From the NCBI GenBank assembly GCA_039028935.1, contig JBCCHD010000014.1, positions 1 to 64,000 of the forward strand: a stretch of DNA of 64,000 bases, written 5' to 3'. The notes under the pieces were generated by a model that saw nothing but the letters and a program-made list of their open reading frames with translations, was not told where the DNA came from and made no database searches. This stretch comes from Pseudomonadota bacterium (lineage in GTDB: Bacteria > Pseudomonadota > Gammaproteobacteria > Steroidobacterales > SZUA-146). The position numbers and the translations under genes were made by a program. Position 1 is the first letter of the stretch. Every line of letters starts with the position of its first letter. Of the stretch, positions 19,261-28,600 are shown one piece after another.

Positions 19261-20016
19261 TCAGATAAAGAGGGAAGCGCCCTTAGCCACAAGCCGCTCA
19301 ACCGCATCGCTCATCGCTCGCTCGCTCAGCTCACCGCGTCGGACGGATGAGGCACACAGATTTAGCGCCGCCGGCACGCGCTCGAGTCGACGACAAAACG
19401 CATCGAGAAACGGCCCTTTTCCTTGGTTGAGGTCGGTGATGACACGAGGACTCAGTACATTGGCGTTCTCAATGACCGGTAGCTGCACCAAATTATGCAG
19501 CGCGGTAAGCAGTTTGGGCCCTAGGAACTGATCAACATAGGGGCCTTCATGTCGATCGAGTAACCTCGAGCAACTCTCTGCGTAAAACGGCAAAAAGACA
19601 TCGTCGCGGCAAAACGCCATAAACGCATTGTGCACTTTGGCATACACCTTTGGGGCGCCGCCGCGGGTCGTGCTGCCTTGAATCCAGATCTCTCGGCCGA
19701 CCGCGCCACCGCGATCGGGCAGCTCAAGCGCGTCGTCAGCAATGACGAGCGTATCCGCATCGCACCATACGACACGATCCGCACCCGCCCGTCGATAGGC
19801 TAAGAGCGTTTGCAACCGGCCCAAGTCGCTGGCCACCACGCGTTGTTTGCGGGTACGTTCGCGCTGTTGAGCGCTTAAACCGTAAAACAGCGCATCGCCG
19901 AGCCATACGTATTCATAGCCACGAACTTGTGCCCAGTTTTTTACCGAGTCGATACACGCGTGCATCCATGCGTGCGGCAGCGGTTGCCGGTGGCTTTGAA
20001 TCACAACCGTCCTCAT
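19261..20016 (-). CDS. Putative glycosyltransferase (GT-A-like, DxD motif)
   Basis: A 251-residue protein; ATG at 20014-20016 is preferred over a TTG two codons earlier. It reads as a GT-A nucleotide-diphospho-sugar transferase. An N-terminal strand (TVVIQSH) is followed by the helix IDSVKNWAQVRGYEYVWLGD, then RLQTLLAYRRAGADRVVWCDADTLV, where D-A-D is the metal-binding DxD. HEGPYVDQFLGPKLL and ENANVLSPRVI follow. It resembles galactosyltransferase/mannosyltransferase-like proteins of unknown acceptor. It lies 15 bases after the START-domain gene on the same strand, so the two may be co-transcribed. Confidence 0.65.
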   Translation of the reverse strand: MRTVVIQSHRQPLPHAWMHACIDSVKNWAQVRGYEYVWLGDALFYGLSAQQRERTRKQRVVASDLGRLQTLLAYRRAGADRVVWCDADTLVIADDALELPDRGGAVGREIWIQGSTTRGGAPKVYAKVHNAFMAFCRDDVFLPFYAESCSRLLDRHEGPYVDQFLGPKLLTALHNLVQLPVIENANVLSPRVITDLNQGKGPFLDAFCRRLERVPAALNLCASSVRRGELSERAMSDAVERLVAKGASLFI

Positions 20017-20031
20017 AGCCAAGTCCGCGTG

Positions 20032-20754
20032 TTATTCGGGTAACGCGATCGTGCCGGTAATCGCCGAAAGGCGATCAGCGGACACAGCACTGTTCAAATA
20101 CGGCTTGGTTTTGGCCAGACGATCAACACCGATCAGCGTTTCGAGTACGGACGTGGCAAGCGTGGAGTTTGCCGCACCTTTGGTCGCCACTTGCGGATCC
20201 ATAAATACCTGGTAGGTCAACACAACTCCGGTCTCGTGTTTTTCGAGCAGCCAATAGCCTTCAAAATCAAGTACACGCACCCGCTTTCGTTCCAGCGACC
20301 GCGCCGCTTCCTCACCGGTCATCTGGATAAAGATCCGCTCGGGATCCGCCGAGTAGGTGATGCGCGAGCGCACCACGGTATCGCGATCTTTGAGCATCAG
20401 TGGTGAATCAATCACCGTGTAGTTGAGGCTCTCGGCAACCGTGTCGCTCGACATGACCTCGCCGAATTTACACTTATGCAGCCACTTCGGACAGGAAGCG
20501 ACGTCTCGGAGAACAGCCAGCAGATCAAAAAGTCCGGCCGAGCTGGTGAGCGTGCCGCGTGTCACCTTAAATGCACTGTCGGCAACCGCTTTTTGTTTAA
20601 CGACCGCACCGCTTTTGGTTTTGACCACCTGCCAGTCCTCTGCCCATGCATCAACGGGCCCGATACTCAGTACAAATATCACCAGCGCAGTGAATAAAAG
20701 CTGCCCGCTAACAGCATGATGGCGTCCGCCTTCGGACAGGGATAGCGGTTTCAT
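20032..20754 (-). CDS. Secreted START-domain (SRPBCC-fold) lipid-binding protein
   Basis: A 240-residue exported protein. The frame opens at 21069, but the ATG at 20752-20754, with GGAGTG upstream, starts a good signal peptide ending near DAWAE and is chosen. The mature part matches bacterial START proteins: DWQVVKTKSG at the start, CPKWLHKCKFGEV, YTVIDSPLMLKDRDTVVRS, EGYWLLEKHETGVVLTYQVFMDPQ, and a C-terminal amphipathic helix (TLATSVLETLIGVDRL). Such domains hold a lipid in a hydrophobic pocket; the ligand is unknown. It lies next to the glycosyltransferase gene on the same strand and is divergent from rdgC. Confidence 0.85.
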   Translation of the reverse strand: MKPLSLSEGGRHHAVSGQLLFTALVIFVLSIGPVDAWAEDWQVVKTKSGAVVKQKAVADSAFKVTRGTLTSSAGLFDLLAVLRDVASCPKWLHKCKFGEVMSSDTVAESLNYTVIDSPLMLKDRDTVVRSRITYSADPERIFIQMTGEEAARSLERKRVRVLDFEGYWLLEKHETGVVLTYQVFMDPQVATKGAANSTLATSVLETLIGVDRLAKTKPYLNSAVSADRLSAITGTIALPE

Positions 20755-21142
20755 ACGCGCACTCCATGGATCGGCTTTTGGCAATGCCGTCAGTATAGTC
20801 ACTATTGTCCTCCGACACGACGCGGTCGCAGTCGTTCCGAGACTCCTACGATGCGCTGGGGCTCGGCCCGCCAAAGACACGGGTCGGCCAGATGCCTCCC
20901 CTACCCCGCTTTTGGTCTTCGCCATGATCGGCTGTGCACTCCATATCCACGCCTGGCATGCGCGCGGGTGTGCCCATCGGTTCGCCATTGGCGAGCAGCG
21001 CCCCACCCACTGCAGAGACTCTGCCGGAAACCCTTGTTGTAGCAATTGATTTTTTTGACTGCCAAACACACTCGTTTTGGCCTTGATTTTGCGCTCTCCG
21101 GTACGGAGAATCGGTGCTCTTTTTTGCCAGCGCGAGTCTCTA

Positions 21143-22042
21143 ATGTGGTTTAAAAATCTACGCGTCTACCGCCTGACGGGCTCCCTCGATTTGTCGGCCG
21201 AAGCGCTCAGCGAGCAGCTATCCAAAAACCGCTTTAAGCCGTGCGCCAAAATGGACTTTTCCCGTTTCGGCTGGGTGCCCCCGCTTGGCAAGCTCGGCGT
21301 TGACCTGGTGCATTCCGTGGGACACTACCGTCTGATCACCGCGCGCCGCCAGGAAAAAATATTGCCCGCGGCAGCAATCAATGAGTTGCTCGAGGACAAG
21401 GTGACGGTGTTTGAGGAACGTGAAGCGCGCAAAATATACCGCAAGGAAAAAACGCGTTTCAAAGAAGACATTCTTCACTCGTTGTTGCCGACGGCATTAA
21501 CACGCTCAAGCTTCACGAACGCCTATTTTGACACCAAGAATCAACTGTTGGTCGTCGACACGGCCAGTCCGGGCAAGGCCGACGACTTTCTCGATTGTCT
21601 GCGCGCGGCGCTCGGCGAATTGCCGGTCGTCCCCCTCTCCTGCCACGGTGATGCGGCTGACATCATGACCCGATGGGTCAAACGACGGACACCAAAAGGA
21701 TTCGAGCTCGATGATGAGTGTGAGCTCAAAAACAGTCGAGATGCCAAGAATATTGTTCGCTGCAAGCAGCAAGACATGGGCGGCGAAGAGATCAAACAGC
21801 ACCTACTGGCCGGCAAGCGTGTCACGCAGCTAGCGCTCAGCTGGCGCAACGCTATTCGCTTCTTGTTGTCTGATGATTTTGTGATTAAACGCGTGAAGTT
21901 TGAAGACAGCGTAAGTGAAACCGAAAACGACACCGACGATGAAGCAGCGCGCTTCGATCAAGACTTTTCCGTCATGACCATCGAAGTGAGTCAGCTCCTC
22001 GAAGACCTACTTAGTGAGTTTGGTGGGGCAGCCAAAACGTAG
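21143..22042 (+). CDS. rdgC: Recombination-associated protein RdgC
   Basis: Ring-shaped dimeric DNA-binding protein on the nucleoid that limits RecA-driven recombination and helps replication forks. The ATG at 21143 gives the family's MWFKNLRVYRL N-terminus and a 299-residue protein, the normal length; the frame extends back to 21077 but that part does not match the family. Landmarks are LSKNRFKPCAKMDFSRFGWVPP, EDKVTVFEEREARKIYRKEK and LLPTALTRSSFTNAY. The 3' end abuts the convergent NlpC/P60 gene with no base between the stops. No oddity was seen in the protein. Confidence 0.96.
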   Translation: MWFKNLRVYRLTGSLDLSAEALSEQLSKNRFKPCAKMDFSRFGWVPPLGKLGVDLVHSVGHYRLITARRQEKILPAAAINELLEDKVTVFEEREARKIYRKEKTRFKEDILHSLLPTALTRSSFTNAYFDTKNQLLVVDTASPGKADDFLDCLRAALGELPVVPLSCHGDAADIMTRWVKRRTPKGFELDDECELKNSRDAKNIVRCKQQDMGGEEIKQHLLAGKRVTQLALSWRNAIRFLLSDDFVIKRVKFEDSVSETENDTDDEAARFDQDFSVMTIEVSQLLEDLLSEFGGAAKT

Positions 22043-22579
22043 TCATTCGCCGGTCACGCGGCGATAGCCGATTACCCGCGCCGACCAATAGCGATCGTCG
22101 AGACGCGAGATGGTCACCCCTCGACTGGTTGAGGCATGCATAAACTTTGCCCCGCCGAGCATTATCCCTACATGGTTGAGGGTCTCCCCCGTTTTAAAAA
22201 ACACCAGATCACCCGCTTGCACCTGATTTCTTAATATTGAACGACCCGCTCGAAGCTGCAAAGAGGTCGTGCGCGGAAGCCGCACCCCCAGCGTGTTGCG
22301 TAAGGCCTGTTGTGTGAAGGCCGAGCAATCGATGCCATCGCGGCTAACGCCACCAAATCGATACGGTGTGCCACGCCAGTCCGTGTAATAGTCGTTGAGC
22401 AACGCGCTGACTGTTTTCGATGAGTTCGAGGACTCGACAGGCGCGCGAGGCGCCTGTTGTGGCGGGGCACTCACGGTCGGTGACGAACGATCCACAGGGC
22501 CCTCTTCCCATCGCATGGCGCCACAGGCGGATACGCCGATGACAAGTGCCACGGCGCCCACGCGTTTAAGCCGACGCAT
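22043..22579 (-). CDS. NlpC/P60-family lipoprotein (probable murein endopeptidase)
   Basis: A 178-residue outer-membrane-directed lipoprotein. From the ATG at 22577-22579 the signal ends VSAC with Cys19 as lipid site. A Pro/Ser-rich linker leads to the catalytic domain (about 60-178). Catalytic residues are Cys in GIDCSAFTQQAL, His in LNHVGIML and a third polar residue in FMHASTSRGV. The layout is that of E. coli NlpC/Spr (MepS), which cuts peptidoglycan cross-links during growth. The stop codon directly abuts the rdgC stop from the opposite side. A role in wall remodelling is inferred from family. Confidence 0.92.
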   Translation of the reverse strand: MRRLKRVGAVALVIGVSACGAMRWEEGPVDRSSPTVSAPPQQAPRAPVESSNSSKTVSALLNDYYTDWRGTPYRFGGVSRDGIDCSAFTQQALRNTLGVRLPRTTSLQLRAGRSILRNQVQAGDLVFFKTGETLNHVGIMLGGAKFMHASTSRGVTISRLDDRYWSARVIGYRRVTGE

Positions 22580-22726
22580 GTTGGCCAATGACGAATCGGA
22601 AGGGTTGGAATCGATCGCCTACTCCGTGTGTTTGGATCAAATGCGCTGCCGACCACCCGCCGGGGCTCGCCACCACAGACGGGCAATGGGTCAGGCATAG
22701 CGGTCAGGTCCTAAAGAGCCCTGTCT

Positions 22727-23560
22727 CTATAATGCCAGTCGTTCGGTGGTGGCCACAATCAATTCGCGATTATCATGTTCCCACGGATGAAAATCGTCCC
22801 GAAAAAACGCCGCGAACAGGTGTTTTTGCTGCGTGAGGAGTCCGCGCTTGCCAAACAAGAAACGCAAACCCTTGAACCAGTAGGCTAAGGGCTCCATCGG
22901 CCGACCCTCCGCGCGCTGCATTTTTCGCATGGTTCGCAGGGTGTTTTTAAAAAACCGGATCAGCACCACACGCATCGTCGTGCGTAACATGCGCCGGCTA
23001 CCGCCAACGGCCTCATAGACATCAAACGCTACCGATTTGTGCTCGGTTTCCTCGAGCGCGTGCCATTGCCAAAGCGCGGCGAGCTCCGGATCCACTCCCT
23101 CGAGCCAACGCGCGTCGGTGAGCACACCGTGTGCAAACAACGCGGTGAAATGCTCCAGACAAACCGTGATCGCCAATTGCACCATTGGCGGTAGTGTTGA
23201 TGACTGTTCGATGCGGGTAACGTAAATCGACTCGATATCGTCTTTGATGTAGCCACGAGCGTCACACAATGCGCGGTTGTAGCGCTCATGTTCTCGACGA
23301 TGCATCGATTCTTGCTGCACAAAATGACGCACATCTTTGATCAGCTGCTCGTCTTTCAGCTGCGGCAAAAAATGCCGAACCGAATCAACGAAAAACTTTT
23401 CGCCACGAGGGAAAGACAGCGATAATGCATTGGCAAAGTCGGTGCGGAACGCATCGCCTGCGCACCAATTACCTCCCAAATGCGCGCCAAGTTCAAAGCG
23501 CACATCCCGCGGTTCAATGGCTACGTCCCTTGGGGTTTTACTCAGACTATCCGCGTGCAT
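22727..23560 (-). CDS. COG3687-family predicted metal-dependent hydrolase
   Basis: A 277-residue helical protein of the PF10118/COG3687 type. Conserved points are RGEKFFVDSVRHFLPQL, DVRHFVQQESMHRREHERYN, CLEHFTALFAHG and WHALEETEHKSVAFDVY. The ExxH/ExxEH clusters are arranged as in ferritin-like di-iron proteins, so a di-metal site is likely. Biochemical activity for the family is not established to my knowledge. The gene is divergent from a TetR gene with only 80 bases between the starts, and a palindrome lies in that gap. Control by that TetR is therefore likely, and a lipid or aromatic ligand is possible. Confidence 0.85.
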   Translation of the reverse strand: MHADSLSKTPRDVAIEPRDVRFELGAHLGGNWCAGDAFRTDFANALSLSFPRGEKFFVDSVRHFLPQLKDEQLIKDVRHFVQQESMHRREHERYNRALCDARGYIKDDIESIYVTRIEQSSTLPPMVQLAITVCLEHFTALFAHGVLTDARWLEGVDPELAALWQWHALEETEHKSVAFDVYEAVGGSRRMLRTTMRVVLIRFFKNTLRTMRKMQRAEGRPMEPLAYWFKGLRFLFGKRGLLTQQKHLFAAFFRDDFHPWEHDNRELIVATTERLAL

Positions 23561-23622
23561 TGGGTGCCTCGTATCTGTCGCGAAATTTCGGTAGGGTTAC
23601 TTCACAATGAGCATATCGCTAC

Positions 23623-23636
23623 TGACAATAATGTCA
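23623..23636. promoter_or_regulatory. Palindromic operator in the divergent TetR / COG3687 promoter
   Basis: TGACA (23623-23627), spacer ATAA, TGTCA (23632-23636): a perfect 5-bp inverted repeat ending four bases before the TetR ATG at 23641. It sits in the 80-bp gap that must hold both divergent promoters, so one bound dimer could control both genes. Confidence 0.55.
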
Positions 23637-23640
23637 ATAT

Positions 23641-24273
23641 ATGACTAAACGTGTACGCCTTACGCCGGAAGTCGCCCGCGAGAACATATTGCAGGCGGCT
23701 GAGAAATGTCTTATCAATCATGGTGTTGACGGATTGCGCATGACGGCGGTGGCCGAAGAGGCCAACATCGTTCATTCGTCTATCCTGCATCATTTTGGCA
23801 GCGCCGAAGGGCTCAAACAGGCCCTCGGTAAGCGGTTGTCGATCAAGCTATTTGAAGAAGTGGCCCAAGCGTTGTCCAGCGCCGACCAAACCGACACGGT
23901 GTACAGCGTCGTTGAGCGAATTTTCGATGCGCTCGGTCCAAGCGGTCACGCCAATCTACTCGCCTGGCTGGTGATTGCTGGCCCGAAACGCGACAACCAT
24001 CTCACGCGTATCAACGAAACCTATGGGCATCTGTTCGGCGATATGACGATTCTCGTGCAGCAAAATTTGTCGCGGATTCGCCAGCAGCCAGTGCGAAAAC
24101 GCGAAGCGCGGTTTGTGGTCTACCACGTGCTGATCGCCGCCTGCGGACACGGCATTCTCGGCGACACGCTGCGACCGACGCTTGGCATGCATGAGCAGCG
24201 AAATGCCTATGTGAGATGGTTGTGCGATCGCATCGAACAGCGCGCTACGCTGCCGGGCGACAGTGATCAATAA
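23641..24273 (+). CDS. TetR-family transcriptional regulator
   Basis: A 210-residue repressor-type regulator. The N-terminal HTH domain (about 10-58) reads RENILQAAEKCLINHGVDGLRMTAVAEEANIVHSSILHHFGSAEGLKQAL in pattern, with the typical ILHHFG recognition end. The C-terminal helical domain (about 75-205) would bind a ligand. It is divergent from the COG3687 hydrolase gene with a palindrome between them, so the pair forms a likely regulatory unit. An inverted repeat right after the stop can end the transcript. Confidence 0.88.
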   Translation: MTKRVRLTPEVARENILQAAEKCLINHGVDGLRMTAVAEEANIVHSSILHHFGSAEGLKQALGKRLSIKLFEEVAQALSSADQTDTVYSVVERIFDALGPSGHANLLAWLVIAGPKRDNHLTRINETYGHLFGDMTILVQQNLSRIRQQPVRKREARFVVYHVLIAACGHGILGDTLRPTLGMHEQRNAYVRWLCDRIEQRATLPGDSDQ

Positions 24274-24276
24274 AAA

Positions 24277-24301
24277 AACGGAGCAGGTTCGCTGCTCCGT
24301 T
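24277..24301. terminator. Stem-loop terminator candidate after the TetR gene
   Basis: A 10-bp stem AACGGAGCAG / CTGCTCCGTT (24277-24286 with 24292-24301) and GTTCG loop, starting just after the stop codon. The long A-run at 24272-24278 would give a T-run on the minus strand; on plus the T-run is short, so termination may work better leftward. Confidence 0.65.
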
Positions 24302-24903
24302 ATAAGTCCGACATCCGTGTCAGGTCACTATCGGGTTGGTTGATCCGACTACATCCCCGTTTCGCACGTCGGACAGAATTACTTTTCTACCCGCCGACGA
24401 AATCGGGTTCACGCCCACATCGGATCGACACCGCCTCTCGGCGGTAAAAATAAAGTCGCAGGAAGATGGCGGCCGTATGCAACGCACACGCGCAACGAAG
24501 CGATCGCTTCAAACACTCGTCCCCCCAGACAATAGCGTTAAGACAAACGGTACGCCGACATGACGAACACGTCAAATACGGGGCGGCGTCTCCACGCCCA
24601 AAAAAAGATTATGTCAATTCGGCCGGTCTCGTCTGAACCGTGACACGCCAACGCTCGATCTGAATCACCACTGTTTGCCGCCTTGCGTAAGCGCACTGAC
24701 CAGGCCTCAAAAGCGCCGCCAGCGTGCGGCGTCACAGCGTCTAATTGCGCCCCTCTAAATACACTTAAGGCTCTGATTAAGGACAAATTTGCCGGATTGA
24801 GAAAACGATCACACCCCGCCATCGGGGGAACCCCTAAACTGACGTTAAGTTAATGCCGCACCGACGTATCGGTGCATCGCCGCCACGCATAGCAGGACCA
24901 ACA
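24302..24903 (+). other. 602-bp leader/intergenic region before the chaperone-usher operon, with several inverted repeats
   Basis: No convincing gene. Seen in order: GTCCGAC at 24306-24312 and its complement GTCGGAC at 24368-24374; ACCGCC/GGCGGT (24430-24445); two mutually exclusive hairpins, CCCCG/CGGGG (24814-24827) against GGG/CCC (about 24826-24834); and a 7-bp inverted repeat GCACCGA-CGTA-TCGGTGC (24858-24875) about 30 bases before the chaperone start. This suggests a structured mRNA leader, but it did not match a riboswitch I know. Confidence 0.4.
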
Positions 24904-25596
24904 ATGAACCGCACCGTAATCGTTTTATCGGCCATCGTTCTGATCGCCGCCACCGCGCCCACGTATGCTTCGATGATTGTGAGTAACTCAATCATTCACT
25001 TTGGACCCGACCAACCCAACCGTGAAGACATCGAAATCGAAAACCCGACCGACGAACCGATGTACATCAAAGTGTCACCGTCAATTGTGCACGCCCCGGG
25101 CACCGTCGAAGAATCGCGGGAAATCATTGCCAACCCAAAAACTGCCGGTCTTCTCGTATCGCCCAATAAATTGGTAATCCCGCCCGGCGGCCGCAAACTC
25201 GTACGCTTTGTGAATCTCAAGCCAAACGCCCAACGTGAACACGTTTACCGTGTCGCCATAACGCCAGTTGTGAACGAGGTTAAAGCGAATGCAACCGGCG
25301 TTAAAATCTTAATCGGTTATGAGGTACTGGTCCTCACACAGCCGGTTAATGCTCAGCCGGGCTTGATCGTGGAGCGCGACGGCAAGCGCCTCAGTGTGCG
25401 AAACGAAGGTAACACCAACGTGCTGATGCGCGAGGGCTACCAGTGTCCATTTGACACTCAAGACAAGGAACAATGTGAACCGCTGAGTGGAAAGCGTATC
25501 TACCCGGGCAACGAATGGGGTGTCGATCTGCCGCTGGATCGCCCGGTGGAGTATTTTCTAGCGGTCGGTCGAAAAAACTCTGTGGCGGTCTACTAG
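24904..25596 (+). CDS. Periplasmic pilus chaperone (alternate / CS1-type chaperone-usher system)
   Basis: A 230-residue exported chaperone. The ATG at 24904 begins a signal peptide (to about residue 22, ending TYAS); the frame opens 51 bases earlier. The mature protein has the two-immunoglobulin-domain layout: MIVSNSIIHFGPDQPNREDIEIENPTDEPMYIKVS, then SPNKLVIPPGGRKLVRFV (the exposed G1-type strand with the conserved proline and arginine), and a second domain with ILIGYEVLVLTQP. It binds pilin subunits in the periplasm and delivers them to the usher. The usher gene starts 31 bases downstream, so the two form one operon. Subunit genes are absent between them, unlike the usual CS1 order. Confidence 0.85.
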   Translation: MNRTVIVLSAIVLIAATAPTYASMIVSNSIIHFGPDQPNREDIEIENPTDEPMYIKVSPSIVHAPGTVEESREIIANPKTAGLLVSPNKLVIPPGGRKLVRFVNLKPNAQREHVYRVAITPVVNEVKANATGVKILIGYEVLVLTQPVNAQPGLIVERDGKRLSVRNEGNTNVLMREGYQCPFDTQDKEQCEPLSGKRIYPGNEWGVDLPLDRPVEYFLAVGRKNSVAVY

Positions 25597-25627
25597 TCTG
25601 GTGTAACGGCAACACCGGCGAACGATC

Positions 25628-28600
25628 GTGGTGCCCACCGTATTGAGCTTGCGCGTCGCACCGATGGCGCGTGTCCTGCTGGTGGCCTTGTGCCTGCCAC
25701 TTGCTCCACTGGCGACTGCGCAGCAATCCGAGTCGGTGAATACCGGCGCGACGCCAGTCACGCCCCTCGACCTCACGGCCGAAGCCGCTAAACCGGATGC
25801 GCCCAAAGCCGAGCCCGTCTTCACTCTCGGACCGATGCCTCTCCTGCCACCCCCATCGTGGGGCAAGGAAGACGACGAGTCGGTCAACGCTGATTCTGAT
25901 GCCGCTCGACCCTCGCCCAGTGCGCCAACACCCAAGCCACCACGCGCGGTACGTGAATCGATAAAAGACGTTCCCGCAGCGGTAGAACAGGGCGATAGCG
26001 CCCCGACAACAACCGCCTTATCACCCGCGGTTGAACCGGCGGTGATACGACCACCTGTTGCCAACGACCCGCCCGTCGACACCCGCTCACAGGCGATTAC
26101 CGTCGAAGATACGGAACCGACCGTTGACAACGCACAAGAACCGCTACCGACCTCAACACCAACGATCGAACTGGCACCGTCGCTGAAACCCACGAACCCA
26201 GGCAGCGAGTCGGACGCCACACTGTCCGCACCGGTGATCGACGCGCCGATTAAACCGTTTCGCGAACCGGTCATGGAACAAGTCGATGTAACCGCCAAGC
26301 GCTTACCGCCACCGACGCCCGCCGATATCGAGGACACTGGTTTTGAAGTGTCGAGCGCGCCGCCCCCCGGGTTTGAGGATTTAGCCGGCGCCCAAACCAC
26401 TCTCGTGGACGTCATTTACGCTCAGCGGCTCATCGCGAGCGTGATGGCAACGTTCAACATGGGCACCCTGACGTTTGACGATCCACTCGAAGTCATTGCG
26501 GCGATACCCGATGCAAAAGAGGATCCGGCGCTGCTCAATGCACTGACTGGCCCACTCGACACCCATAGCGATCAGCTGTGCTACAGCGAATACGAAACCG
26601 ACTGCGGAGTGATTGAGCCAGACATTGCGGCATTGATCGTTGACGAATCGCGCTATCGCGCTGAATTATTCATCCACCCCGATTATCTCGAAACACAGTT
26701 TCTCGCCGACAGCGATTATCTGCCGCGCTCCACCACCCGCTCGGCATCCGTACATGCGTTTTCACTCTCGGCGAATGGTGATCAAACCAACAATCTCATC
26801 AATCTTTCCGGCACGTCGCTATACTCGTATCGAGAGAGTCGAATCGAAGCGCAATACGATATCGATAACAACGGTTTTTCCCTTGAAGAACTTACCGTCA
26901 AGCACGATGCGCGAGACTGGGAATACGAAGCGGGTGCGTTCCGCTCGCGGATACAAAACACCACGTTTTTCGCCGAACAGACATTGGTGGGGGCTCGGGT
27001 CGCTTCGTCGCTTAATACGCGTACCGATCTGCAATATGCACAAGCCACACCCCTGTTCGCTTTTTTGAGTCAACGTGCACGGGTCGACATTCTGCGCGGT
27101 GACCAACTGCTCGATTCGCGATTCTATGCGGCGGGCAATCAACAGCTTGATACCTCACGTCTACCGGACGGCGCCTACAATTTGACTGTTCGCGTGGTGG
27201 ACGAATCAGGTCAATACCAAGACACGCCCTACTACTTTACCCGTTCGTCAATGCTGCCCCCAATGGATCGACCGCTGTATTTTGCCGAAGCGGGCCAAAT
27301 GACCCTGACACGGGGTGCCTTGCCAACACTAACCAGTGGACACTGGCTGCGCGCGGGCACGGCTCGGCGCCTGCGCGATAACTTCGGTTTCGAAACGTCC
27401 GTCAGTGCGATCGGCGACGCCACGCTCATTGAAGGCGGACTAATCTGGTTTCAGCCCGGGTTACAGCTTCAAACCACCGTGATGGCCGGCGACAGTACGG
27501 GAGTTGGTTTACGCGCCGTCTGGCAGCGGGATGATATCGCAGTGAGTGCCGACATACGCCGTATTAGTGGTGATCGCGCGATTATGGTCGATGAGATAGA
27601 AGTGCTGCCTCGCGCCTACACGCAAGCCAACCTATCGGCCAGCTTCCCATTTTTTGAGGGTCGCCTTTTGGCACAAAGTCGCTGGGATATGCGCGGCAGT
27701 CGAGATTTCAAATCGCTGGGGATCAACTACGCGCGGGAACTCCGCCGCTTTGCCCGTTCCTCACTGAGTGTAAGCGTAGACACCTCATTCAGTACCGACG
27801 ACAGCATCATCCGCTTTGGCGTCGACTATCGCTTCCGCGAAAATGCGCGCAACGCAACGGTTCAGCCCCGGCTTCAATACACTAGCCGCGGCTCTACCGA
27901 TGCCTTGCTCAACGCCCGTTACACACAAACGTTGCGCGACGATCCAAACGGCGTTTACCGTGCCAGCGCCTTTATTGACCGGGCGGTCGATCGCAGCGTA
28001 TTGGGTGCGCGAATCAGTGGTGAAACGCCGCGCGGTGTCGGTGAATTCGAAGTGCAGCAGTCATTTGGCGGTGAGCAGCCGGGCGCATCCTACATTGCAA
28101 ACGCGCGCTTTGGGCTGGTGTCGTCAGGCACACAAGTCGCCTTTGGCGGACGTCGCGCGAATGCTTCGTCGGTCATTATCGACATTGCCGGAGACGCTCC
28201 TGACGCTGTATTCGAAGTGATCGTGGACAAGCAGAGTCAAGGCTATGCTCGCAGTGGCTCACGAACCATCATTTCACTGCCGCCATACGAAACCTACGAC
28301 ATCCGTTTAGTTGCGCGCGGCGGGGACCTGGTGGAGATGGACGAAACCCAACACTCGGTGACGCTCTATCCTGGCAACGTCGAAACGCTCACATTCCGTA
28401 TTCAGCGACAACTTGTGATTATCGGCAGAGCGGTGGATGAAGAAGGCAACCCCATTCCGCATCATGCATTCGCTGGCCTCCCCGGCTTTGCCTCCACCGA
28501 CGAAAACGGTTGGTTTCAAATCGAGGTCACCAATACCGACGATCAACAGCTCAAGCGTGGTGACTCCACGTGTCGATTGTCACTGCCCGATTGGGACAAA

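Noticed and set aside
24538-24822. 94-residue minus-strand open frame in the pilus leader
   Set aside because: No ribosome site, no recognisable domain, and it covers the inverted repeats; treated as chance.
24302-24903. A second c-di-GMP aptamer before the chaperone gene
   Set aside because: Searched by eye for GCAAA, GACGCAAAG and CCGG-CTAA in order; they are absent, although other hairpins exist.
25558-26415. 285-residue minus-strand open frame over the usher N-terminal insertion
   Set aside because: Ser/Gly/Thr-rich reverse reading of the low-complexity Pro-rich usher segment; no start context or domain.
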